Assembly: GCA_965229695.1 (NCBI GenBank)
Contig: OZ245921.1
Location: 2,976,001 to 3,040,000 of the forward strand
Reading direction: 5' to 3'
Length of the DNA stretch: 64,000 bases
From: JANSYL01 sp965229695
GTDB taxonomy: Bacteria > Pseudomonadota > Alphaproteobacteria > Rhodobacterales > Rhodobacteraceae
Part shown: one piece after another, positions 51,581-60,093 of the stretch
Numbering within the stretch: the first letter of the stretch is position 1
How the letters are laid out: every line of letters starts with the position of its first letter
Notes under the pieces: model-generated
What the model was told of the DNA's origin: nothing
Seen by the model: only the letters and a program-made list of their open reading frames with translations
Database searches by the model: none
Made by a program: the position numbers and the translations under genes

Positions 51581-52558
51581 ATGCGGATTGACGGCCTGCA
51601 ATACTGTAACTGGTCAGAGCCTATCTTTCGCCAGATGCGTGAAGGAAAGGTTGATGCCGTGCACGTCACCATCGCCTATCACGAAAGCTTTCGCGAAACG
51701 GTTCTGAACTTTGAGCGCTGGAACCGATGGTTCGAAACCTATCCCGATCTGATCATGAAGGGCACCTGCGCCGCCGATATCGACCGGGCGCGCGAAACCG
51801 ACCGCACCGCGATCTTTTTCGGGTTCCAAAACCCCAGCCCGATGGAAGATGACATCGGCCTGATCGAGATTCTGCATACTCTTGGCGCGCGGTTCATGCA
51901 GCTGACCTATAACAACCAATCCCTGCTGGCGACCGGGTGCTACGAGGCCGAAGACCCCGGCCTCACCCGGATGGGTCGCCAGGTGATAAAAGAGATGAAC
52001 CGCGTGGGCTTGGTCGTCGATATGAGCCATTCGGCGGATCGATCGACCATTGAAGCCGCCGAGATATCAGAGCGCCCGATTGTGATCAGCCACGCCAACC
52101 CAGCGCGCTGGTGCCCGGCGCGGCGCAACAAATCCGATGACGTGATCCGCGCCGTCACAAGGGCGGGGGGCATGTTGGGGTTTTCCCTCTACCCGCATCA
52201 TTTGAAAGACAAAACCGACTGTTCGCTAGCGTCTTTTTGCACCATGATCGCCGAGACGGCGGAGCGGTTCGGGGCGGCGTGTTTGGGCATCGGATCGGAC
52301 CTTTGCCAAGATCAGCCCGATCAAGTTGTGGAATGGATGCGCGTGGGCCGTTGGTCGAAAGAGATCGACTATGGCGAAGGTTCCGCCAGCGCGCCTGGCT
52401 TTCCGCCGATGCCCGCCTGGTTCCAAGACAATCGCGATTTCGGAAATATCGAGGCCGGGTTGCGAGATGTCGGTTTCTCAGAGGTCGAGGTTGCGGGCAT
52501 TATGGGGCGCAACTGGTATAACTTCTTCGATAAGAACTTTGGGCCAAAGGCATCATGA
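51581..52558 (+). CDS. M19 membrane-dipeptidase-like protein lacking most metal ligands
   Basis: TIM-barrel protein of the renal dipeptidase (M19) family (325 residues). Retained: VVDMSH (His150) and VISHANPARW (His171), the counterparts of two zinc ligands. Lost: the DGHND motif reads DGLQY (Leu6, Tyr8), the bridging Glu region reads GFQNPS (Gln83), and the LTH motif reads LTYNN (Tyr110). So a canonical dinuclear zinc centre cannot form as in renal dipeptidase. No signal peptide or anchor is seen. First of four overlapping genes; the next start overlaps its stop by 4 nt. Alternative chemistry or a structural role is possible. Confidence 0.8.
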   Translation: MRIDGLQYCNWSEPIFRQMREGKVDAVHVTIAYHESFRETVLNFERWNRWFETYPDLIMKGTCAADIDRARETDRTAIFFGFQNPSPMEDDIGLIEILHTLGARFMQLTYNNQSLLATGCYEAEDPGLTRMGRQVIKEMNRVGLVVDMSHSADRSTIEAAEISERPIVISHANPARWCPARRNKSDDVIRAVTRAGGMLGFSLYPHHLKDKTDCSLASFCTMIAETAERFGAACLGIGSDLCQDQPDQVVEWMRVGRWSKEIDYGEGSASAPGFPPMPAWFQDNRDFGNIEAGLRDVGFSEVEVAGIMGRNWYNFFDKNFGPKAS

Positions 52559-54231
52559 TCCAAGGCCAGGTGGATTTCCCCCGGCGCGATCCGGCCCAGG
52601 TGATGCGGTTGAGCCGTCTGGGGGCGCTGCATCAATCGCGGCTCAGTTTCATGCGTCTGCTGACCCGGCGCATGGCCGCCGAACGTTGGAAGATTGCCTG
52701 TACGGATTTTGAGATTGATGGCGCAGGGGTTGGCCACGCGATCTATCAGGTCGACACAGGCACGCGCCTTTATTCCCTGGTCGCCTTTGCCCATGACCTG
52801 CCTGCTGAGCTGCGCAGCGACCGTGTGATTGCCGAGGCTTGGGATGCCACATTCGCGCTGTTTGACGGGGTGCCGACGCCTCAGGATATCGACCGCCTGT
52901 CGCGCAACGTGCCCAAGCAGGAGGCAGGGCGCATCTCGGCCCGCGAACTGACCCTATCGCGGGCCAACCGCTCGGTCCGGCTTTGGGGTCATGTGATTGA
53001 TTGCTTGGCGCGTGGCCAGCAACCCGATCCGGCGCAGATGGCGGAGGTGGGGTATCTGATGCGCACCACGGCGGTGTACGGCTCGGGCAAGTTCGGCGCG
53101 GCAGACCGCGAAATGATCGCCAATCGGCCTGAAATGCAGGCTCCGTTCCAGGCGGAAATGCTGACGGTTTATCTGATCCGCACCTTCGTGCGCGACCTGG
53201 TGAGCCACCTGGCACAGGCCCAGGGTGGAGAGGCCGCCGTGCGGCTTGATCCAGACTTGGCCGCGACCCTTGGGATTGGCAATTCCACCGGCCTGGGCAT
53301 GGCCCCTTTCATCATCAACCACCCGGTTTTGTTCAACAATTGGATCATGGTGCGGGAGGAGGCGCTGGCGCGTGTGCGCAGCGTCGACGCGCCAGGGGAT
53401 GCGGAAATCGGCTTGTTTCGCACGCTCTTGCGACGCTGCACCGCCTCGGTCGCCGATTGGCACAGCGCGCATCCCCTGCAAATCGAAAAGCTGTCGCGCC
53501 TGCGCGCGGATATCGAGCGTTTGAACGCCCATCTATCGACCTTCGATTTCGCCAGCGCCCATCCTTGGGACGTGCTGATCACCTGGTCGGAAACAGCCCT
53601 AAGCGAGGAGGGGCAGGAGCTTTTGGTGTCCCTTCTGCTCGAACCCTATGGCGCGCTGGTGGATGGGCTGGCGGAATGCCTTGCCGACCCAAGCTCGGAC
53701 AGCCTGGGTGTCGATGGGGCGATGACCATCCGTCAGCTCACATCGTTGGTCGAGGCAGGTTATGGCTGGGCCTTGGGCATTGATTGGGCTGCGGCGCAGG
53801 CCCGCGCACGTGTCTGGTACACCTCCGAAGAAAAGCTGGAGCCGCGACTGGGCGAACGGTTTGAGGAGGATGTTAACGCTTATGAACAGCCGCTGGCCCC
53901 AGCGCGCGATGCCTGTGCGCTTTACACCGATCTGGCCAAATGGCCGGGGGATGCGACGGTCGCTGACTTGCTTTTGGCACAGCCGAACCATCGGGCGGCG
54001 GTCAGGCGCGCCCAGTTCCTGAGCTTCGCGCCTTATGCCGAGATCCGCGACAACACGATTGCCAGTGACATGCTGCCCATCGACATGTTGCGCGCGAAAC
54101 TGTCCTTTTTCGGGGCCACGCGGTTTGATCCCCGATCAGATCGCTGGGTGCGCATCTCGATGTATGCCGGTGCGCCTTACCCAGAGGATTTGACGCCGGA
54201 AACGGCGGATTACTGGGTCTATCCCGCGTGA
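52555..54231 (+). CDS. Unknown 558-residue protein of the M19-like operon
   Basis: I do not recognise this protein. It is soluble, with no signal peptide or clear membrane segment, mostly helical by composition. Visible landmarks: FPRRDPAQVMRLSRLGALHQ at the start, YLMRTTAVYGSGKFGAADRE, GIGNSTGLGMAPFIINHP, and a C-terminal NTIASDMLPIDMLRAKLSFF. The glycine-rich segments with Arg and Asn could be a phosphate- or nucleotide-binding site. It overlaps the M19-like gene (4 nt) and the DUF3726-like gene (GTGA), so all are translated together. Full, unbroken frame with codon use like its neighbours. Confidence 0.8.
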   Translation: MIQGQVDFPRRDPAQVMRLSRLGALHQSRLSFMRLLTRRMAAERWKIACTDFEIDGAGVGHAIYQVDTGTRLYSLVAFAHDLPAELRSDRVIAEAWDATFALFDGVPTPQDIDRLSRNVPKQEAGRISARELTLSRANRSVRLWGHVIDCLARGQQPDPAQMAEVGYLMRTTAVYGSGKFGAADREMIANRPEMQAPFQAEMLTVYLIRTFVRDLVSHLAQAQGGEAAVRLDPDLAATLGIGNSTGLGMAPFIINHPVLFNNWIMVREEALARVRSVDAPGDAEIGLFRTLLRRCTASVADWHSAHPLQIEKLSRLRADIERLNAHLSTFDFASAHPWDVLITWSETALSEEGQELLVSLLLEPYGALVDGLAECLADPSSDSLGVDGAMTIRQLTSLVEAGYGWALGIDWAAAQARARVWYTSEEKLEPRLGERFEEDVNAYEQPLAPARDACALYTDLAKWPGDATVADLLLAQPNHRAAVRRAQFLSFAPYAEIRDNTIASDMLPIDMLRAKLSFFGATRFDPRSDRWVRISMYAGAPYPEDLTPETADYWVYPA

Positions 54232-54863
54232 GCTACTCCCTGAATGAAATCAGCGCGATGGCGAAGAAAGCGGCGCGTGGGGCCGGGTATTCTTGGTCCC
54301 TAGCCGATGAGGCAGGCCGCGCCGCGCGGCGGTTGACCGAAATGGGGTTTGATGGATGCGCGGCGTTGACGGCGCTACTGACCTCTGACCACCTCTGCGC
54401 CGCCCAAAACGCGCGATTGAAGATCGAGGGCCAGGCCTGGCGGGTTGAGACCGGGCCGCTTTGCCCGCTGGCTGTCGGCACGGCCCTATCCGACCGGCGC
54501 GGCATGCTGCAATTTGACCCCGCGCCGCTCCAAATCGACACGGTGTTGTGCCCCTTGCTTGTCCTGCCCTTTCTGGGGGCGGTTTCGGCACAGTTGGATC
54601 AACCTTTGACCTTGCGGGCAGAGGCGCAGAGCGTGGTGGTTTTTGGCATGCGGGCCGTTCGTTCACCGGCACTGCCGCAGTCCGCCCCCCTTGCGATTTC
54701 GGCCTGCGGAGAGACGCCGCCCGAAGCCGAGATCACACGCCGCGCAACCCCCACACCCCAGGTTTGGGAGCAGCTAAGCCAGCTTGCCCACCGCACCTAT
54801 GCTCCGGCCACCGACGCCTCCCGCGCGAAAGGGGCAGGGGGTGATTTGCCCGATACTGATTGA
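54228..54863 (+). CDS. DUF3726-like protein
   Basis: A 211-residue protein starting at GTG 54228 in a GTGA overlap with the previous gene. The N-terminus MSYSLNEISAMAKKAARGAG followed by YSWSLADEAGRAARRL resembles DUF3726, a family I know only as uncharacterised and found with dipeptidase-like and Ldh-family genes. Predicted cytoplasmic. No catalytic motif is evident. Member of the four-gene operon. Confidence 0.7.
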   Translation: MSYSLNEISAMAKKAARGAGYSWSLADEAGRAARRLTEMGFDGCAALTALLTSDHLCAAQNARLKIEGQAWRVETGPLCPLAVGTALSDRRGMLQFDPAPLQIDTVLCPLLVLPFLGAVSAQLDQPLTLRAEAQSVVVFGMRAVRSPALPQSAPLAISACGETPPEAEITRRATPTPQVWEQLSQLAHRTYAPATDASRAKGAGGDLPDTD

Positions 54864-54875
54864 AAGGCCTTCGAG

Positions 54876-55886
54876 ATGACGGAAACCAAAACCCTAAGCT
54901 TGGGCGAGATCGAAGACTTGGCCTTTCGCGCCTTGGTTGCCGCTGGCACGTCCGAGGCCAATGCCCGGCCCCTGGCGGTCGCTACCGCCGCGACGGAGGC
55001 CGATGGCGTGGCCAGCCACGGCTTGGCCTATATCCCGATCTATGCCGAACATGTACGCTGCGGAAAGGTTGATGGGCATGCTGTGCCCGTGGTTTCGGTG
55101 CCGCGGCCGGGATTGATCCGTGTCGATGCCGCCACGGGTTTTGCCCATGCTGCGATTGAGGCCGGATTTCAAAAGCTTATCCCCCTGGCCCGATCCCAGG
55201 GCGTCGCCGCGTTGACCGTCCATAATAGCTATAATTGTGGCGTTCTAGGCTATCACACCCATCGACTGGCCCAGGCTGGATTGGTCGGACTTGGGTTCAC
55301 CAATGCGCCCGCCTCCATCGCGCCATCGGGCGGGGCGAAACCGGTTGTGGGCACCAACCCAGTTTCCCTCGCCGCCCCGGGGGCAGATGGCCAGGCGGCG
55401 ATCCTGATCGATCAATCGGCTAGCACCATCGCCAAGTCCGAGGTCATGAAACACGCCCGCGAAGGCAAAGCGATCCCCCAAGGCTGGGCCTTGGACGCCG
55501 ACGGCAATCCAACCACCGACGCCGAGATTGGCTTGAAAGGATCGATGGCCCCGTCCGGCGGCTACAAAGGCGTTGGCATTGCCCTGATCACCGAGGTTTT
55601 GGCGGCAGCACTGGCGGGCGCAACGCTTGGCATTCACGCCTCACCCTTTTCGGGCACGGCGGGCGGGCCACCTAAAACCGGGCAGTTCTTTCTGGCGATT
55701 GAACCCGGCGCGGCCTCGGGCGATCGGTTTGCGGCCCGCATCACCGATCTGACCGAGGCGATCCGCAACCAGCCTGGTGCGCGGTTGCCCGGTGACGGGC
55801 GAGCCGCCAAACGGGCAGACGCTGCGCGTTCGGGCGTTGCAGTGAACACCGCGACGCTGGCCAAGATCGACGCGATTTTTGGCTAG
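54876..55886 (+). CDS. Ldh-family (malate/L-lactate dehydrogenase type 2) oxidoreductase
   Basis: NAD(P)-dependent dehydrogenase of the Ldh/YlbC/DpkA family (336 residues), unrelated to Rossmann LDH. The conserved catalytic His is in ADGVASHGLAYIPIYAEH; cofactor-binding PVVGTNPVSLAAPG and LGIHASPFSGTAGGPPKTGQ are typical. Members act on 2-oxo or cyclic imino acids (ureidoglycolate, sulfolactate, delta1-piperideine- or pyrroline-2-carboxylate). Last gene of the four-gene operon, 12 nt after DUF3726; convergent with a class IV aminotransferase after 3 nt. Confidence 0.9.
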   Translation: MTETKTLSLGEIEDLAFRALVAAGTSEANARPLAVATAATEADGVASHGLAYIPIYAEHVRCGKVDGHAVPVVSVPRPGLIRVDAATGFAHAAIEAGFQKLIPLARSQGVAALTVHNSYNCGVLGYHTHRLAQAGLVGLGFTNAPASIAPSGGAKPVVGTNPVSLAAPGADGQAAILIDQSASTIAKSEVMKHAREGKAIPQGWALDADGNPTTDAEIGLKGSMAPSGGYKGVGIALITEVLAAALAGATLGIHASPFSGTAGGPPKTGQFFLAIEPGAASGDRFAARITDLTEAIRNQPGARLPGDGRAAKRADAARSGVAVNTATLAKIDAIFG

Positions 55887-55889
55887 GTG

Positions 55890-56837
55890 TTAGCGGTTGG
55901 AACGCGCGGCTTGCATCGCTACGTCCTCTGCAATGGCTTGTTTATAAAGCAGTTGAAGCTGCTTTGTGATTGGGCGTGTGCCATCGCCAATGGCGCGGCC
56001 ATCAATCTCGGCCACCGGCGTTTGGGCGCCGAAACTACCAGTCAAAAACGCCTCATCGGCTGAGTAGGTCTCGTACAAAGAATAGTTTTTCTCAAAGACC
56101 GGGATGCCCTCCCGGCGGCACAGTTCGATCACCTTGGCGCGGGTCACGCCGTTCATGCAGTAATCCCCGGTCGAGGTCCAAACCGCGCCCTGACGCACGA
56201 CGAAAAAGTTGCAGGCGTTGGTGGTGTTCACAAAGCCATGCGGATCCAGCATCAGCGCCTCATCCGCGCCCGCCTGTTCGGCCTGCAAACAGGCAATCAC
56301 GCAATTGAGTTTGGAATGGCTGTTCAGCTTGGCATCTTGGGCATGGGGCAGCCCGCGCACCTGTGGCACGGTCGCCAAACGGATGCCTTTGGATTGCAGG
56401 CGGTCGGCCGGTTTCGAATGCTCCATAATGATAACCAGCGTTGGCCCCGACCGGCTGAGAGAGGGGTGCTGAAACGGCTTTGACTTCACCCCACGTGTCA
56501 GCATCAGGCGGCAATGCACATCATTGGTCATGCCATTGGCCTCTGCCGTCCTTGCTAGCGCCTTGGCGATCCCATCCCGGTCCATCCCCACATCCAGACC
56601 AACCGCTTTGCAGGAGCCAAAAAACCGATCCATATGCGCGTCGAAGAACGCCCAATGCCCATCGTAAAGGCGCATCCCTTCCCACATGCCATCACCCAGA
56701 AGAAACCCGCTGTCATAGACTGAAACCTTGGCCTCATCCCGGTGCACCAGGTCACCATTCACATAGATCAGAATGTCACGATTGCGCGGGTCATCTTCGG
56801 CATCATGGGTGGTGTGCGCAGCGGTTTGGTCGGTCAT
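55890..56837 (-). CDS. Class IV PLP aminotransferase (D-amino acid / branched-chain type)
   Basis: PLP enzyme of fold type IV (315 residues). Schiff-base Lys in QDAKLNSHSKLNCVIA; PLP-phosphate region NTTNACNFFVVRQG and CMNGVTRAKVIELC; N-terminal FLLGDGMWEGMRLYDG. It could be a D-amino acid transaminase, branched-chain aminotransferase or aminodeoxychorismate lyase-like enzyme; the sequence does not decide. Convergent with the Ldh-family gene, which invites a functional link in D- or imino-acid turnover. Confidence 0.85.
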   Translation of the reverse strand: MTDQTAAHTTHDAEDDPRNRDILIYVNGDLVHRDEAKVSVYDSGFLLGDGMWEGMRLYDGHWAFFDAHMDRFFGSCKAVGLDVGMDRDGIAKALARTAEANGMTNDVHCRLMLTRGVKSKPFQHPSLSRSGPTLVIIMEHSKPADRLQSKGIRLATVPQVRGLPHAQDAKLNSHSKLNCVIACLQAEQAGADEALMLDPHGFVNTTNACNFFVVRQGAVWTSTGDYCMNGVTRAKVIELCRREGIPVFEKNYSLYETYSADEAFLTGSFGAQTPVAEIDGRAIGDGTRPITKQLQLLYKQAIAEDVAMQAARSNR

Positions 56838-57236
56838 GGCGGGCTGGTCCCAAAATCCGGTTGTGGCTCAGGCGGTAAACCCGGTCGATCATCCGCGAAT
56901 CGACGGATCGCACAAGGGGCGATCTGGGCAGCGGTGACGTGTCCGAGGCGAGAATTTCGCGCGCGGCGCGAATGGTTTGCCGGGTGTTTGCACAAAAACT
57001 GTGCATCCGACTTGGGCCCTGCGCGGGCATCACGGGCACATCTTGGTGAGGATCGTCAACTAAGGAAACCGGCACGTTTTGTCCTGTAGCGTGATCGGCG
57101 GCCATCCGATACCAAGATGGGTAAGGGGTACGTTGCACAGTGGACCAGGCTGATGCAGCATTTCCTAGATAATTTCAAACGCAAGGGATTCGGGTCTGCT
57201 CGCGAATGCCTCGCGCCCAATTTAAGGGAGTCCGCG
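56838..57236. other. Divergent intergenic region, no gene seen
   Basis: About 400 bases between the class IV aminotransferase start and the secreted-protein start. Frames here are short and lack ribosome binding sites. It holds promoters for both directions; no strong hairpin with T-run is visible. Confidence 0.45.
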
Positions 57237-58952
57237 TTGCCACGGCTCGTTTCTCGCATTTCCATTCTGGCGGCTTCGGCTGGTTTTGCATTGGCTGCCA
57301 GCCCCAGTTTTGCCCAAGGCATCGATTTGCCTGCGCCCGATATTCTCGACCAGCAAATGGCAGAGCTTCAATCCGATGTGCCAGGCTCGATCTGGGCGTT
57401 GCAACCGTTCCGCAACGCGCAAAGCATCGCGGGCGAGGATGGTACGACTTACACGCTTACCTCCCTAAATCCGAATGTGAATTCCTGGTTCGTGCTTGAG
57501 GTGCAGCCCGAAGGCGGTCGGTCGCGATCCTATCATCTGGAAAACGCCGATCCCGAGTTTTGGCAGGTGTCGCTCGACGATAGCGCGGGCGCGGTCCTGT
57601 TGATCGAGGGTGACGGCGAGATGCGCGAATGCGCCCCCTGGCAGGGTGAATTGGCCGATGCCCGCGACACCGGTCTGCCTTATGCGCCGATCTGCGATTG
57701 GAGCATGTATTTGCGCAATCCTGTCTCCGGCAATCGCACCACGCGTGAGGCCGTGGCCGAGTTCCTGCGCGATAATATCGTGTTTGGCGACAGCATCGTG
57801 AACCTGATCAAAGGCGCGTTTTTCGAAGACGCGTTCATGATTTCTTCCGAGGAAGAAAGCGCCGAAGACCAAGTGGATGGTGTTGAGCTTCTGGGCCAGG
57901 CCCTGCTGTCGCGCACGCCCAATATGCGCCCAGCGATGGGGTTCGATTTGGAAGGCACCGACGGAGGCGCGATGGTTGCAGGCGCGTGGTATGCGGTCGA
58001 AGACGCGCCGGGGATCTACGCCAGCACCATGCAGCCCGGCATGATCGCGCAAGAGGTGCTGGATGTGCCCGGCGCGAACTGGCTCGACGGCGTGGAAAGC
58101 CGCGCTGATGTCTATCTGGTCGCCTTCAACATGAGCGAGTTTGAAATCGGCTATGAGGTTGGCACCAGCCACCCCAGCTTGGAATGGTCGCCGCGCCCCT
58201 CGGGCTCTGGCCGTCATTACAATGGCCGGGGCCCTGACGGGTTTGACCGCGCCGATCCGCTGATCACGGTCGGGATGCTTTCGCCCTCCTTCACCGACCG
58301 TGTGGCCGCGACCTTCACGGGCGGGTTCAAGCGCCAGCATGGCGCCTGGCGCTTTGGTGATTACGCGACCTTCAACTGGGGGCACCATTACGGGTTCATG
58401 ACCCATGGTGTTTTAATGTCACGGCTTTGGCCGAACCTCTCGACGCTTTACATGCTGGATGATGGCACCATCGGCATGCGCACCTGGTCGGAAGACGATG
58501 CAGCCCTGATGCCGAACCTGATGTTCGCGCGCCAAAATGGGGTGGCGATCATCGAAGACGGCGTTCCGGGGCCGCGCGTGACCTCCTGGGGCGGGGGCAA
58601 TTGGTCGGGGTCTGCCAATGCCGATCTGCGCACCCTGCGTGGTGGCGCCTGTATGCGCACGGTCGAGGGCACGCAATTTTTGATCTATGCCTATTTCTCG
58701 ACCGCGACGCCCTCGGCCATGGCGCGCACTTTCCAGGCTTACCAGTGCGACTATGCGATGATCCTGGACATGAACAGCCAAGAACACACCTATATGGCGC
58801 TTTACACCCATGATGACGACGCGCTCGAGGCGCAGCATCTGGTCCGCGGAATGGCCGAGATTGACCTGCGCGGGCGTGACGGCAACCGGATTCCGCGTTT
58901 CATTTCGACGGCAGATAATCGCGACTTTTTCTATCTATTGCGGAGGGAATGA
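57237..58952 (+). CDS. Secreted protein of unknown function, partner of FGE-fold protein
   Basis: An exported protein of about 571 residues. I start it at TTG 57237, preceded by GGGAG, because that gives a signal peptide ending SPSFAQG; the frame goes further to 57117 with no better start. The mature part has a conserved-looking core MRPAMGFDLEGTDGGAMVAG and a C-terminal half with ATFTGGFKRQHGAWRFG, YMLDDGTIGMRTW and FQAYQCDYAMILDMNSQEHT. The last three loosely resemble phosphodiester glycosidase (NAGPA) domains, but I am not sure. It is coupled to the next gene by an overlapping or adjacent start. Confidence 0.75.
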   Translation: MPRLVSRISILAASAGFALAASPSFAQGIDLPAPDILDQQMAELQSDVPGSIWALQPFRNAQSIAGEDGTTYTLTSLNPNVNSWFVLEVQPEGGRSRSYHLENADPEFWQVSLDDSAGAVLLIEGDGEMRECAPWQGELADARDTGLPYAPICDWSMYLRNPVSGNRTTREAVAEFLRDNIVFGDSIVNLIKGAFFEDAFMISSEEESAEDQVDGVELLGQALLSRTPNMRPAMGFDLEGTDGGAMVAGAWYAVEDAPGIYASTMQPGMIAQEVLDVPGANWLDGVESRADVYLVAFNMSEFEIGYEVGTSHPSLEWSPRPSGSGRHYNGRGPDGFDRADPLITVGMLSPSFTDRVAATFTGGFKRQHGAWRFGDYATFNWGHHYGFMTHGVLMSRLWPNLSTLYMLDDGTIGMRTWSEDDAALMPNLMFARQNGVAIIEDGVPGPRVTSWGGGNWSGSANADLRTLRGGACMRTVEGTQFLIYAYFSTATPSAMARTFQAYQCDYAMILDMNSQEHTYMALYTHDDDALEAQHLVRGMAEIDLRGRDGNRIPRFISTADNRDFFYLLRRE

Positions 58953-58957
58953 TCGAT

Positions 58958-59980
58958 ATGGCCGGACTGCGTAGGGTGCTCGCCGCCGCTTTGGCGGTGG
59001 TGATTGGGGTTGGAACGATCGAGGCGCAGAGCCTGGCTGAGCGTAACGAGGCGATGTTCCGGCAAATGCAGGATGTGCGTGGCGTCTCGAACGGCGAGAT
59101 CCGACGCATTCGCGAGATTTTCGCGGGTTCGCCCAATGGGTGGATGGGGCAGGGGAACCCCTCGGTCACCCGCCACCCGCTGACGCCCGAGGAGGCGGCG
59201 GCGCGGATCGGCGGATCGGTCGCCGCGGTCCAGCAGAGCTATCGCAACCGGACCTATGAACGGATTTGCGGCGAACCTTTCATGGTGCCGCTATACGATC
59301 CCGCCACGCAAAGCCCGCAGGACGCGACGGTTTGCGCGGATATGTTCGAATACCCTAACATTCCGATGGCTTACCCCGTGGTTTGGGTGCGCGCGAATGA
59401 GGCAGCGATGCTGTGCGCGGCTGAAGGCAAGCGCATCGGCGACGCCCATGAATGGGAGGGGGCGGCGGCTGGTCAGCTTTTGCCGCCCGATTACCCGTTT
59501 GATCGCATTCGCGGCATGGGGGCTTCGGCTGCGGTGAACACAATGCGCGGCATTCACAATGCGCGTTATGCCAGCACCTCGGGCACCTATTCGATTGGGC
59601 AATGGCGCAGCGGCGTTTGTGCGACCGGTAGCTTTAAGAACGGCAGTTGTAATGGCGGTTCCTTCACCGGCTGTGGGTCGAACACCTATCCCGCCGGGTC
59701 GTTTCCGGAATGCCGTAGCCCGCTGGGCGTTTATGACATTGACGGCAACGCGGCGGAGCATATGAACCTACCACTGGCCGAGGATCAGATGGCCAGCCGA
59801 GGCTCCACCAGCTTGGGCGTGACCGAGATGAAAGGGTCTTGGTTCATCTGGGATACGGTGCGCGCGCATGAGCATTGGGCGCGCTGGCGGGCACCGTTCT
59901 GGCACGGCAGCCGCGTGATGTCGGGCGGCAGCCACCGCAATTATCACCTGGGCTTCCGCTGCTTCCGCGACGTGCGCTAA
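58958..59980 (+). CDS. Exported FGE/SUMF1-fold protein without the catalytic cysteine pair
   Basis: About 340 residues; signal peptide to about residue 23 (ALAVVIGVGTIEAQS). The sulfatase-modifying-factor fold is shown by PVVWVRANEAAMLCAAEGKR, GDAHEWEGAAAG, GVYDIDGNAAEHMNLP and SHRNYHLGFRCFRDVR. True formylglycine-generating enzymes carry two Cys shortly before the last motif; here that stretch reads FWHGSRVMSGG, so oxidation of sulfatase Cys is unlikely. A Cys-rich loop (CATGSFKNGSCNGGSFTGCG) may form disulfides. ATG 58958 has GGAGGG nine bases upstream; ATG 58949 overlaps the previous stop. Works presumably with the preceding secreted protein. Confidence 0.82.
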   Translation: MAGLRRVLAAALAVVIGVGTIEAQSLAERNEAMFRQMQDVRGVSNGEIRRIREIFAGSPNGWMGQGNPSVTRHPLTPEEAAARIGGSVAAVQQSYRNRTYERICGEPFMVPLYDPATQSPQDATVCADMFEYPNIPMAYPVVWVRANEAAMLCAAEGKRIGDAHEWEGAAAGQLLPPDYPFDRIRGMGASAAVNTMRGIHNARYASTSGTYSIGQWRSGVCATGSFKNGSCNGGSFTGCGSNTYPAGSFPECRSPLGVYDIDGNAAEHMNLPLAEDQMASRGSTSLGVTEMKGSWFIWDTVRAHEHWARWRAPFWHGSRVMSGGSHRNYHLGFRCFRDVR

Positions 59981-60003
59981 GCACTTGCTTTAAATGACCT
60001 GTG

Positions 60004-60027
60004 CCGGGGCCGCTGACGCGGCCCCGG
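60004..60027 (+). terminator. GC-rich hairpin after the FGE-fold gene
   Basis: Perfect 10-bp stem CCGGGGCCGC/GCGGCCCCGG with TGAC loop, 24 nt after the stop. No T-run follows directly, but with the adjacent twin palindrome it likely ends transcription from both sides. Confidence 0.65.
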
Positions 60028-60029
60028 AC

Positions 60030-60073
60030 GGAATGCGCGCGAATTCCGACCCGGAAAACGCGCGTTTTCCGGG
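60030..60073. repeat. Twin palindrome, copy C (between convergent genes)
   Basis: An 18-nt near palindrome GGAATGCGCGCGAATTCC (60030-60047) followed by the same perfect 24-nt palindrome as copy B (60050-60073, centred on AAAACGCGCGTTTT). Order is reversed relative to copy B. Lies between the FGE-fold gene stop and the convergent membrane-anchored gene stop. Confidence 0.8.
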
Positions 60074-60093
60074 TTCGTCATTGAAGGACGGGG

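Noticed and set aside
58958..59980. True formylglycine-generating enzyme
   Set aside because: The catalytic cysteine pair is missing and no sulfatase gene is nearby.
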